Source: Arenicellales bacterium (GTDB taxonomy: Bacteria > Pseudomonadota > Gammaproteobacteria > Arenicellales > UBA868). From it: DNA of 5,784 bases. Under the pieces are notes generated by a model, which had not been told where the DNA came from, did not search any database, and saw only the letters and a program-made list of their open reading frames with translations. The stretch's first letter is position 1; every line of letters begins with the position of its first letter. A program made the translations under genes and the position numbers. The stretch spans positions 1 to 5,784 of the forward strand of contig JAPKAJ010000153.1 of NCBI GenBank assembly GCA_028825345.1, given 5' to 3'. Below are positions 1 through 5,784 of this stretch, one piece after another.

Positions 1-112
1 CCCGAACCTGCCGACCAATCGCGTCTTCCAGTTGATTTTCGCGCTCGTAGGCAGCATTGGGGTCCGGTGCACTTGTGCGCGCCAACACCGGCTGCACGCT
101 ACGGCGATTCAT
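1..112 (-). CDS. Partial CDS (N-terminus, 37 codons): possible XRE/HTH-type regulator
   Basis: An ATG at 112-110 overlaps the TGA (111-109) of the oxidoreductase gene in an ATGA junction, and the frame stays open to the window edge. The visible protein starts MNRRSVQPVLARTSAP and continues to a charged helix ENQLEDAIGRQVR at about residues 25-37. A disordered leader followed by an 'LE-x-x-IG-x-x-VR' helix is the usual beginning of XRE-family regulators, often HTH plus C-terminal cupin, where it is helix 1 before the recognition helices. That match is from memory of the family; the HTH itself lies outside the window. The start has no strong Shine-Dalgarno (only an AGGG about 11 bases upstream), so translational coupling to the preceding gene is likely. 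If it is a regulator, its place as last cotranscribed gene suggests control of its own operon. The gene is well supported; the family is moderate. Confidence 0.6.
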   Translation of the reverse strand, partial: MNRRSVQPVLARTSAPDPNAAYERENQLEDAIGRQVR

Positions 113-2649
113 GCCGTCGCTGGCCCTGATTTCACGTTATAGCCAGGCACCGGGATGCCTGTCACTATGCTGGTCGCAAGCGTCACACACCTTAAATCTT
201 CTGGCTCAAGGTTATGCAGGCGAGTTTTGCCGGTACACCGTGCCATCATTGATGCTTCACCGGCATTAGCCTTCAGGATAGCAGCAAGGCCTTGCGCGCG
301 TTCTTCTTGCGAGCGGTCCGAGTGCCACTTTAGCCCTGTTGCTGTAATCTGGCCACCCATCGCCAAGGCTCCAGTCACGCCATACACAACAACGCTTGCG
401 CCCAAGGCAATCAACCGAGCCGCATCTGTTCCCGAACGCACACCTCCGCTGTAGATGAGCATCAGCGCCTCTTCCTTTTTTCGGGCCCGCAATGCCAAAA
501 CCGTGTCGGATAAAAGGCCAAACTGAGGCCGTGTATTGAGTTCTGCAGACAAAGAAACGTTATCCCCAGTACCATCAAGTAACAACAGCTTAAAGCCCGC
601 ATTAAGGGCAAATTCGACAGCGCTGTCGACCTCATGGAGTTCGGTAATACAAAGGCCTGTTACGCAATCTTGAGCAGAACCTGTCGGTATCGACGACGCA
701 TCGCCACTCCAACGAAAAATCTGTCCGGCTGCATCCGGGTTTGCGACCTCATTGGGTTGTAGTAGTTGGATCCAGGGAATTTCAGCCTCCGGCGATAGCG
801 CGCCCAGATACCCACCGCCGCTCTCGTGGATCGCCTGAAACGCCGCCCGCCGAACTTCCTCAGGCGCCTCATCCATGCCAGCGACAAGAAATGGTATTTC
901 GAGACTCAATCCGACGCCCAGACTGACATCAATTCGGCAGGCCTCCCGGTAGGGGTCGATCACCAAACGGGAAAGATTCGCCGGAAGAAAAACCAAATCA
1001 TCCAGCGACGGCCAGCGCCCTTCTGGAAAGGGGTTCTCCCGCCCTTGCAGACGCCGCTTAAGCATAGCCTGATGCTTGCCGGCATCCTGGGGGTGGGTGC
1101 GTGCCATTGAAAAAAGATCTTCACGGTGGCGTACCGCGTAGTCGGCCGAACCTGTTTCTGCGTCGCAGCGATAACAACGCGCGGCTTCGCGAAGCGCTGC
1201 CGGCTCGTCATAGGTATCCTCAATCTCCGGAAATGTCTGTGGCTGTGCGCCCACACCATGAAAAACTGGCTCCTCGATGGGGAACTGCTCCCACTTGATA
1301 TCCTGGGCCACCGGCACCCGACGGGTGCGAAACGGGGTGCGGTAAGGAATAGGTGCTTCAATCTGATCAAGCGCGGCTTTAATGTAATAAGCCGCCCTTT
1401 GTCCATGATGCATAGCCATGACAATGGTCGAGCCGCCAAAAGCGCCATCCCCGGCGGCGAACACCTTTGGGTCGGCAGTACGCATTGTCAAAAAATCTGC
1501 CTCAACCCGGTCACTGCCCATGAGTCCCGCGCTTTGCAACGCCTCGCAGATTCCCTTTTGCCCAACCGCCGCTATGACCATGCCGCAAGAAATCTCAAAT
1601 GCACTACCGTCGACAATTACCGGAGCGCTGCGACCATCCGTATCGGACGGCCCGGCTTCAGTCCGAACGCACTGCAGCACAAGGCCATCCGAAGTTTCCA
1701 AAACGCCCGTCTGCAAGGTATTGTAGATAAATTCAATGCCCTCTTTTTGCGCATGGTGTAATTCAATTTTGCGGGCCGGAATGTCCTCGGGTCCGCGTCG
1801 GTAAATGACCTTAACAGTCTTACAACCTGGTAAACGCAACGCCGCGCGACAGGCATCCATCGCCACATCACCACCGCCAACCACAACCACGGTCTCAGGC
1901 ATCTGGGGGCGCGCACCAGAATTGATCCGACGAAGAAAGCTCACCCCGTCTTCTACTGCCGGATGGTCTTCCCCAGCGATACCCATGGCTTTACCCCACC
2001 AGGACCCTATTGCCATCAATACAGAATCGTGGCGCGACTTCAGTTCCTCAAGTGAAACGCCAGACCCCAGGCCTGTATTGAGGTGCACCATCAAACCCGG
2101 GCACTGACGTTGCAGTCTGACAATATCTTCAGTAATGACACCAGAGGGCAAACGAAACTCGGGAATGCCCCAGACCATCGTCCCACCCAGACGGTCGGTC
2201 ATCTCGTATACGTGTACCGAGAACCCCGCGCGGCATAACTCAAAAGCCGCGGTCAGGCCCGCGGGGCCCGAGCCGACAATGCCAATCGATTCTGGCCGGG
2301 TGACTTCAAAAGTAGTCAGGGGTGGATCGTCACCAAGCTGGTCCATGACGAACCGCTTGAGATTTCGAATCTGCACAGTGCCATCACTGCTTTCCCGACG
2401 GCAGGCCGGCTCGCAAGGCGCATCACAGACTCGTCCACAGATCGAACTGAATGGATTAGTAGAGGTGATCGCCTCAAAAGCCTCCTCGTACTTCTTCTCC
2501 CAGATATAGGCTATGTAGGACGGTGCGTCAGTACCAACAGGGCATGCTGCCTGGCAAGGGGCGGCGACAAAATGCACATCCGCGGTATCGTCGACAAAAC
2601 CCGGTGGGGCTACCGGAACACTGATGCGCTCGAGACCATAAACGCTCAT
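109..2649 (-). CDS. GltD-like Fe-S/FAD/NAD(P)H oxidoreductase fused to a degenerate FMN glutamate-synthase-like domain (846 aa)
   Basis: Predicted electron-input subunit of a glutamate-synthase-type complex: it would oxidise NAD(P)H on FAD and pass electrons through Fe-S clusters to the FMN protein encoded upstream. Residues about 25-110 are the Fe-S domain of the GltD/dihydropyrimidine-dehydrogenase family, with PCQAAC (Cys32, Cys36) and ICGRVCDAPCEPAC (Cys71, 75, 79, 83). FAD site: GSGPAG at 126-131 and AAGDG at 398-402. Pyridine-nucleotide site: VVGGGDVAMD at 256-265; the YRR at 283-285 favours NADPH. The usual N-terminal CxxC pair before Cys32 is absent, but RCYRC (Cys492, Cys495) follows the FAD domain. 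Classical GltD is about 470 residues, so roughly 350 residues are extra. Residues 546-840 resemble the FMN synthase domain (LDDLVFLPANLSRL, SGGVRSGTDAARLIALGA, HNLEPEDL) without the 3Fe-4S cysteines or the active-site segments. The ATG at 2649 overlaps the preceding stop by 4 bases, with no Shine-Dalgarno, so coupling is likely. Oxidoreductase assignment is secure; the physiological partner is inferred. Confidence 0.93.
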   Translation of the reverse strand: MSVYGLERISVPVAPPGFVDDTADVHFVAAPCQAACPVGTDAPSYIAYIWEKKYEEAFEAITSTNPFSSICGRVCDAPCEPACRRESSDGTVQIRNLKRFVMDQLGDDPPLTTFEVTRPESIGIVGSGPAGLTAAFELCRAGFSVHVYEMTDRLGGTMVWGIPEFRLPSGVITEDIVRLQRQCPGLMVHLNTGLGSGVSLEELKSRHDSVLMAIGSWWGKAMGIAGEDHPAVEDGVSFLRRINSGARPQMPETVVVVGGGDVAMDACRAALRLPGCKTVKVIYRRGPEDIPARKIELHHAQKEGIEFIYNTLQTGVLETSDGLVLQCVRTEAGPSDTDGRSAPVIVDGSAFEISCGMVIAAVGQKGICEALQSAGLMGSDRVEADFLTMRTADPKVFAAGDGAFGGSTIVMAMHHGQRAAYYIKAALDQIEAPIPYRTPFRTRRVPVAQDIKWEQFPIEEPVFHGVGAQPQTFPEIEDTYDEPAALREAARCYRCDAETGSADYAVRHREDLFSMARTHPQDAGKHQAMLKRRLQGRENPFPEGRWPSLDDLVFLPANLSRLVIDPYREACRIDVSLGVGLSLEIPFLVAGMDEAPEEVRRAAFQAIHESGGGYLGALSPEAEIPWIQLLQPNEVANPDAAGQIFRWSGDASSIPTGSAQDCVTGLCITELHEVDSAVEFALNAGFKLLLLDGTGDNVSLSAELNTRPQFGLLSDTVLALRARKKEEALMLIYSGGVRSGTDAARLIALGASVVVYGVTGALAMGGQITATGLKWHSDRSQEERAQGLAAILKANAGEASMMARCTGKTRLHNLEPEDLRCVTLATSIVTGIPVPGYNVKSGPATA

Positions 2650-4604
2650 GGCGCAGTGCCCGTATTAAAGGTGGCAGTATCAACGGGCACTGGTTCATAC
2701 GGTAATCCAGTGATATACGCAGCCTCGGGGGTAAGCGCAACTAGATCATCGCGACCCAACTGGCGCACATCATCGTAACCCAGGGCATCGGTAATGGCGG
2801 CTATCTGCCAACGCACACTTTCGAGAAAACGATGAATATTCTGGGATTCGTTCTCAGGCTTATAACGTTTTTCGTGCTCTGGATCCTGTGTTGCTATACC
2901 TGTGACGCACGTACCCACGTGACACTGCATGCAGGCGATGCAACCCCCAGCAATGATTACTGATGTGCCAAACGCAGCAGCATCCGCACCCAGGCACAGC
3001 GCCTTAACGGCATCAACACCGTCACGCAGGCCGCCCATGAGAACCAACTGGACTTTGTCACGGGCACCGATCTCTTCAAGCGCTTCAATAGCTTCGATGA
3101 TAGCCGGCAACGTGGGAATACCCACATTGTCAATTACCTCGGAGCTACCTGCACCGGTCGAGCCTTGCATACCGTCGAGCTCGACAAAATCGAAACCGTC
3201 CTTCGCGGCAATCTTAATGTCGTCACGTATCCGCCCGGCACCGAGTTTTACGCTCACTGGAAGTTCGTAGCCTGTAGCCTCACGAAATTCCTCTATCTTG
3301 ATGACCAGATCGTCAGCCCCAAGAATATCGGGATGCCGCGATGGCGAGCGCAGATCAATCCCAGCCGGAATTCCACGGATCTTCGCCAGTTCCGGGGTGA
3401 CCTTCTTCGCCATCAACTGACCGCCAAGGCCAGGCTTTGCGCCTTGCGATATATAGATCTCCAAAGCATCAGCTCGGCGCATGTCGTGAATATTCCAGCC
3501 TAATCGCCCACCAAGGCACTGGAAAATCAGTTGCCCAGCTGCATCTCGCTGAGCATCGCTCATACCACCCTCTCCGGTATTTTCAGCAATCCCGGACATA
3601 GCCGACCCCAATGCAATGGCCTGCTTGGTGGATCGACTGAGTGCGCCGTAACTCATCGGTGCGATCATTACCGGCATACTGAGTTTCAAAGGCCTTGCGC
3701 CGTTGATACCACCAATTTCAGTATCCATCTTTACCTTGTCAATAACATTCCGATCGGCACCTGCGCTGGCAAGGCTCTTGCGAAAACCAATATCGCTAAA
3801 ATGGGGCAAGGGTCGAGCTCCACCATAGCCTCGGATACGATAGCGACCGCTTTGCGATTTGATCACAATATCTTCTTGAATCTTGGGGTTCCAGTAAAAA
3901 GATGCGCCGGAGAAGCTCTGAAAAGGGATGCTGCGCATCGGGCGCTCTGCCGTGCCATAGCGCAGCTTTGTGCCGGCATTTACCACCTTTGAGAAACCCA
4001 TCGGCGCTTTGATGTCGTAGCGATCCAGAAATTCATGCAACGAGTCCAGTTCACCCTGGTCGATATCAGTCAACATTGCATCAGAACCGAGATTCTCGAC
4101 CTTGCCGGCAACGAAAATCTCACCAGCGGACATGTCCTCTCCCAGACGTTCGCCAGAATCCCCCAGAATAATAATGCGCCCGCCATACATCATGTAACCC
4201 GCCATAAAATTGGCATTACCCACGCAACATAACGTGCCCGCTTTCATGACCTGGCCCGCGCGCGAGCCCATGTTGCCGTGAATCACGATTTCCGCACCGC
4301 GAATGGCCACGCCCGGAATGGCACCGGCGTTACCGCCAACCACGACCGAGCCGCTGTACATGTTATCCCCCACACCCCAGCCGACGTTATGACTGACGTT
4401 GAAATGTGCCTGGTCGGTTAACCCTGCACAGAAATACCCTGCTGAACCCTTAACATTGACCCGAACCGGCGCAGTCAAGCCAACACCGATATGATGACGT
4501 GCATCCGGGTTGAGGATCTCGACGTCTTCCCCCGCCTCGCCCAACACGCGCAACCGTGTGTTGGCCTCGCGAACGCTTAACTGTGCTAGATCGAGCGAGA
4601 CCAT
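2646..4604 (-). CDS. Glutamate-synthase-type catalytic subunit: GXGXG domain fused to FMN/3Fe-4S synthase domain (652 aa)
   Basis: Predicted synthase core. It would combine ammonia, or an amine, with a 2-oxoacid and reduce the product on FMN, yielding glutamate or an N-alkyl glutamate. Residues about 35-180 are a GXGXG beta-helix (GltB C-terminal-like), with repeated Gly-rich turns such as HNVGWGVGDNM, GGNAGAIPG and GDSGERLGEDM. Residues about 235-640 are the FMN domain: MIAPMSYGALS (313-323), ENTGEGG (341-347), VSVKLGAGRI (450-459), LDGMQGSTGAG (476-486), MGGLRDGVDAVKALCLGA (523-540). The 3Fe-4S set is Cys555-x5-Cys561-x4-Cys566, followed by VTGIATQ, with an extra Cys558 inside. In classical GltB the GXGXG domain comes after the FMN domain; here the order is reversed and the glutaminase is a separate gene, as in GlxC+GlxD or MgsB+MgsC if those were fused. 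Start ATG overlaps the amidotransferase gene by 19 bases and lacks a Shine-Dalgarno. The enzyme appears intact. Substrate (ammonia versus methylamine or other) cannot be told from sequence alone. Confidence 0.94.
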   Translation of the reverse strand: MVSLDLAQLSVREANTRLRVLGEAGEDVEILNPDARHHIGVGLTAPVRVNVKGSAGYFCAGLTDQAHFNVSHNVGWGVGDNMYSGSVVVGGNAGAIPGVAIRGAEIVIHGNMGSRAGQVMKAGTLCCVGNANFMAGYMMYGGRIIILGDSGERLGEDMSAGEIFVAGKVENLGSDAMLTDIDQGELDSLHEFLDRYDIKAPMGFSKVVNAGTKLRYGTAERPMRSIPFQSFSGASFYWNPKIQEDIVIKSQSGRYRIRGYGGARPLPHFSDIGFRKSLASAGADRNVIDKVKMDTEIGGINGARPLKLSMPVMIAPMSYGALSRSTKQAIALGSAMSGIAENTGEGGMSDAQRDAAGQLIFQCLGGRLGWNIHDMRRADALEIYISQGAKPGLGGQLMAKKVTPELAKIRGIPAGIDLRSPSRHPDILGADDLVIKIEEFREATGYELPVSVKLGAGRIRDDIKIAAKDGFDFVELDGMQGSTGAGSSEVIDNVGIPTLPAIIEAIEALEEIGARDKVQLVLMGGLRDGVDAVKALCLGADAAAFGTSVIIAGGCIACMQCHVGTCVTGIATQDPEHEKRYKPENESQNIHRFLESVRWQIAAITDALGYDDVRQLGRDDLVALTPEAAYITGLPYEPVPVDTATFNTGTAP

Positions 4605-5503
4605 GTCGCGTAGGTGCCGGGAGCAGGCTCCCGGGTATTCAGGGCCTGCCCTGGGAACAGGCGGTTCAAGGAAACTTCCTCTGAGGCGATTGCGACCAGG
4701 TTCTCGTCCTGGTACATGATCATGGGCTTGGCCGCGAGCCGATCCTTAGCATAACCAATCTCGTCCTGCGTAGAGACCAAAAAGGAAAAGGTGCCGTCCA
4801 GATCATCAATAGAGCTTGCCAGCGCCTCTTTAAGGGCAATGCCCTGTGCCAATTTGTCAGCAAGATAGACTGCGATCAACTCGCTGTCGTTATCGGTGGT
4901 GAATTCGAATTCCCGCTGCTGAAGGCGTCGACGCATTTTCCAGTAATTGGTGATCTGCCCGTTATGGACGATCGCCACATCAGCAAAACCGGTCGCCCAA
5001 AAAGGGTGTGCAGCCTCGGGCTTTACGTCGCTTTCCGTGGCCAGGCGCACATGCCCCAAGCCATGGGTGCCGCGAAACTCGTGTACATCGTAACGATCGT
5101 CGACATCGTGAGCACTGCCCACGTCTTTGACAATCTCCAGGCTGGTGCCGATCGAGATAACCTTCGCTGCGTGCTCCATCTCATAGGAAAGTTTTTGCAC
5201 GTCACCACTAAAACCAACCGTCACGCGATAGTTGTCGCCGACTTGCGCTTCTTCTTCGATAATGGCGCCGAGTTCCCCGAGGCGGCGCCGGATAGTGTTG
5301 ATGGAGTCCTGACTGTCGCCTTCGGTAAGTCTCTCCAAAAAAAAGCGCATTTTCAATCGGCCTGATTGCTCTGGCGCGTACAACGCAAAGCCGGTCGAAT
5401 CAGGACCCCGATGCTGACAGGCGTCGAGCATCTTTATGAGCGCCTCTCCGGTATCGAAACTCTGCCCGACACCTCGATACATGACCCCTGCGATACCACA
5501 CAT
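4586..5503 (-). CDS. Class II glutamine amidotransferase, GlxB/MgsA-like (305 aa)
   Basis: Glutaminase subunit: hydrolyses glutamine, or transfers from glutamate in the methylglutamate variants, to supply the nitrogen or glutamyl donor to the FMN synthase encoded next. The start is set at 5503 because this puts the catalytic Cys directly after Met (MCGIAGV), as required for an Ntn-type amidotransferase after Met removal; it also has a Shine-Dalgarno (GAGGT) 9 bases upstream. An upstream in-frame ATG at 5575 would bury the Cys behind 24 residues and is rejected. All class II signatures are present: QHRGPDS (30-36), GHVRLAT (150-156, Arg153), HNGQITN (180-186, oxyanion Asn/Gly), TTDNDSE (202-208, Asp206) and AKDRLAAKP (252-260). 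The roughly 110-residue stretch between the second and third motifs is long and typical of the stand-alone GlxB/MgsA proteins. First gene of the operon. Its stop lies 19 bases inside the next gene. Fold and catalytic competence are secure; the exact amide donor is not. Confidence 0.94.
   Translation of the reverse strand: MCGIAGVMYRGVGQSFDTGEALIKMLDACQHRGPDSTGFALYAPEQSGRLKMRFFLERLTEGDSQDSINTIRRRLGELGAIIEEEAQVGDNYRVTVGFSGDVQKLSYEMEHAAKVISIGTSLEIVKDVGSAHDVDDRYDVHEFRGTHGLGHVRLATESDVKPEAAHPFWATGFADVAIVHNGQITNYWKMRRRLQQREFEFTTDNDSELIAVYLADKLAQGIALKEALASSIDDLDGTFSFLVSTQDEIGYAKDRLAAKPMIMYQDENLVAIASEEVSLNRLFPGQALNTREPAPGTYATWSRSI
4617..4653. repeat. Two tandem perfect inverted repeats before the catalytic-subunit start
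   Basis: CCGGGAGC-AG-GCTCCCGG (4617-4634, 8-bp arms) and CAGGGC-CT-GCCCTG (4640-4653, 6-bp arms) lie 5 bases apart inside the last codons of the amidotransferase gene. In the transcript the stronger one ends 12 bases before the ATG of the GXGXG/FMN gene, in the zone where a Shine-Dalgarno would sit; none is visible. As RNA each would fold as a hairpin after opening the innermost pair. There is no T run, so they are not a terminator. A role in coupling translation of the two genes is inferred. Confidence 0.55.
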
Positions 5504-5512
5504 AGTTATTTG

Positions 5513-5518
5513 ACCTCT
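5513..5518 (-). promoter_or_regulatory. Ribosome binding site of the amidotransferase gene
   Basis: On the minus strand AGAGGT (5518-5513) lies 9 bases before the ATG at 5503. It is the only clear Shine-Dalgarno in the operon and supports the start that exposes the catalytic Cys; the downstream genes rely on overlaps instead. Confidence 0.75.
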
Positions 5519-5546
5519 GAGAATGCTTGCCAGTTCACTTGGCTTC

Positions 5547-5575
5547 AGCCTACGCCGTTTAGACAAACAATTCAA
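5547..5575 (-). promoter_or_regulatory. Candidate sigma70 promoter of the amidotransferase operon
   Basis: On the minus strand TTGAAT (5575-5570) and TAGGCT (5552-5547) are separated by exactly 17 bases. The -35 matches four of six consensus positions, while the -10 matches only three (T, A and the final T). Transcription would start near 5540, giving a leader of about 35-40 bases before the amidotransferase ATG. A promoter is expected in this 120-base gap because a terminator precedes it, but this precise placement is weak and would suit an activated or repressed promoter. Confidence 0.3.
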
Positions 5576-5584
5576 CTAGTGGAA
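5571..5584. promoter_or_regulatory. Candidate operator: 14-bp near-perfect palindrome over the -35
   Basis: TTCAACTAGTGGAA is symmetrical at six of seven paired positions (only 5574/5581 mismatch) about the centre 5577/5578. It overlaps the candidate -35 element and lies in the only intergenic space of the window. Dyads of this size suit a dimeric HTH regulator; the partial gene at the other end of the operon is a possible but unproven binder. Confidence 0.35.
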
Positions 5585-5607
5585 ACAAATTTTCTTTACA
5601 GGAAACA
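5581..5607. repeat. Direct repeat GGAAACA, 20 bp apart, upstream of the candidate promoter
   Basis: GGAAACA occurs at 5581-5587 and again at 5601-5607, start to start 20 bp, about two helical turns, so both copies face the same side of the DNA. The second copy also starts an inverted repeat GGAAA-N6-TTTCC (5601-5616). Both lie upstream of the candidate -35, where an activator could bind. Short AT-rich repeats can arise by chance, so this is only suggestive. Confidence 0.3.
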
Positions 5608-5620
5608 TCATTTTCCGAGT

Positions 5621-5650
5621 ATCAAAACAAACCCGGCCGGAGCCGGGTTC
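5621..5650 (-). terminator. Rho-independent terminator of the upstream gene
   Basis: On the minus strand an 8-bp perfect stem AACCCGGC / GCCGGGTT (arms 5649-5642 and 5637-5630) closes a TCCG tetraloop and is followed at once by TGTTTTGAT. It lies 24 bases past the upstream stop codon. The stem is GC-rich, and the T tract is short but present. The adenines preceding the stem on the plus strand could let it act weakly in the other direction, but no plus-strand gene is near. Confidence 0.85.
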
Positions 5651-5673
5651 AAATTCTGACTGAAAACTCAAGG

Positions 5674-5784
5674 TCAAGACGAAGCGAGATAGGACTCCAT
5701 GGAGTCGTCCATTGCCTCGAGCCAGGGGGTGTGATGGGCTGGCTGCATATTGCCTGTCATTAGCGAGCGATAAGCGTTGTTACG
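5674..5784 (-). CDS. Partial CDS, C-terminal 36 residues of an unrecognised protein
   Basis: The frame is open from the window edge to TGA at 5676-5674 and ends 24 bases before a strong same-strand terminator, which is what the 3' end of a real gene looks like. The tail (RNNAYRSLMTGNMQPAHHTP followed by WLEAMDDSMESYLASS) is hydrophilic, acidic and Met-rich, with no membrane segment; the last 16 residues could form an amphipathic helix. I do not recognise the family. A glutamine synthetase would be expected beside such a cluster, but this tail does not resemble the endings of GlnA, GlnT or GmaS that I know. The terminator suggests a transcription unit separate from the operon downstream. One other minus-strand frame is also open here, but it runs on through the terminator and is less plausible. 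Confidence 0.6.
   Translation of the reverse strand, partial: RNNAYRSLMTGNMQPAHHTPWLEAMDDSMESYLASS

Noticed and set aside
1126..1761. 211-residue plus-strand open frame
   Set aside because: Antisense to the NAD(P)H/FAD part of the oxidoreductase; the product has no recognisable domain and is Arg/His/Cys-rich, as expected of a shadow frame. The other plus-strand frames (for example 3531-3992 and 4964-5365) fail for the same reason.
4617..4653. Inverted repeats as an intra-operon rho-independent terminator
   Set aside because: No T run follows either stem on either strand, and both lie inside coding sequence of a continuous overlapping operon.
2646..5503. Naming the genes gltB, glxBCD or mgsABC
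   Set aside because: Domain order and the fused subunit differ from each named system, and substrate specificity cannot be read from the sequence, so symbols were left empty.
5521..5545. Possible sigma54 promoter (TGGCAAGCATTC on the minus strand)
   Set aside because: It has a TGGCA -24-like half but lacks the GC dinucleotide at the -12 position with correct spacing.
5504..5575. N-terminal extension of the amidotransferase from the ATG at 5575
   Set aside because: It would put 24 basic residues before the catalytic Cys, which must be residue 1 after Met removal, and it has no evidence of being a cleaved propeptide; the ATG at 5503 has a good Shine-Dalgarno. The extension also runs through the likely promoter leader.

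Overview
The window is bacterial DNA, G+C a little above half, tightly packed, with every supported gene on the minus strand. Intact four-domain flavoenzymes in an overlapping operon and an 8-bp-stem rho-independent terminator point to a proteobacterium. A marine or soil heterotroph that uses amines is my guess; the sequence does not fix the taxon.

Layout in transcription order (right to left). 5784-5674: last 36 codons of an unrecognised upstream gene, followed by a strong intrinsic terminator (5650-5621). 5620-5504: a short AT-richer intergenic region with a weak candidate promoter, a near-perfect 14-bp palindrome over its -35, a 20-bp-spaced direct repeat and a good Shine-Dalgarno. Then an operon of at least four genes: a class II glutamine amidotransferase (5503-4586); a fused GXGXG + FMN glutamate-synthase-type catalytic protein (4604-2646); a GltD-like Fe-S/FAD/NAD(P)H oxidoreductase with an extra C-terminal domain (2649-109); and the first 37 codons of a fourth gene, perhaps an XRE/cupin-type regulator (112 to beyond position 1). 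The junctions overlap by 19, 4 and 4 bases. No stretch over 300 bases lacks a gene, and I see no RNA genes, mobile elements or CRISPR.

Together the three complete proteins contain every module of a glutamate synthase (GOGAT): glutaminase, ammonia-to-2-oxoacid FMN synthase with a 3Fe-4S cysteine set, GXGXG beta-helix, and a pyridine-nucleotide oxidoreductase to feed electrons. The modules are split and reordered compared with classical GltB/GltD: the amidotransferase is a free protein, the GXGXG helix is N-terminal to the FMN domain, and the reductase is fused to what looks like a degenerate second copy of the FMN synthase domain. The arrangement resembles the GlxBCD / N-methylglutamate synthase (MgsABC) type more than housekeeping GOGAT, but those systems are not normally described with a dedicated GltD-like subunit. 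I therefore read it as a non-canonical NAD(P)H-dependent glutamate or N-alkylglutamate synthase; its true amine and oxoacid substrates are open.

The most notable points are the pseudo-FMN domain on the reductase, the relocated CxxC pair in the reductase's Fe-S region, and two tandem perfect inverted repeats just before the start of the catalytic-subunit gene, which lacks a Shine-Dalgarno.
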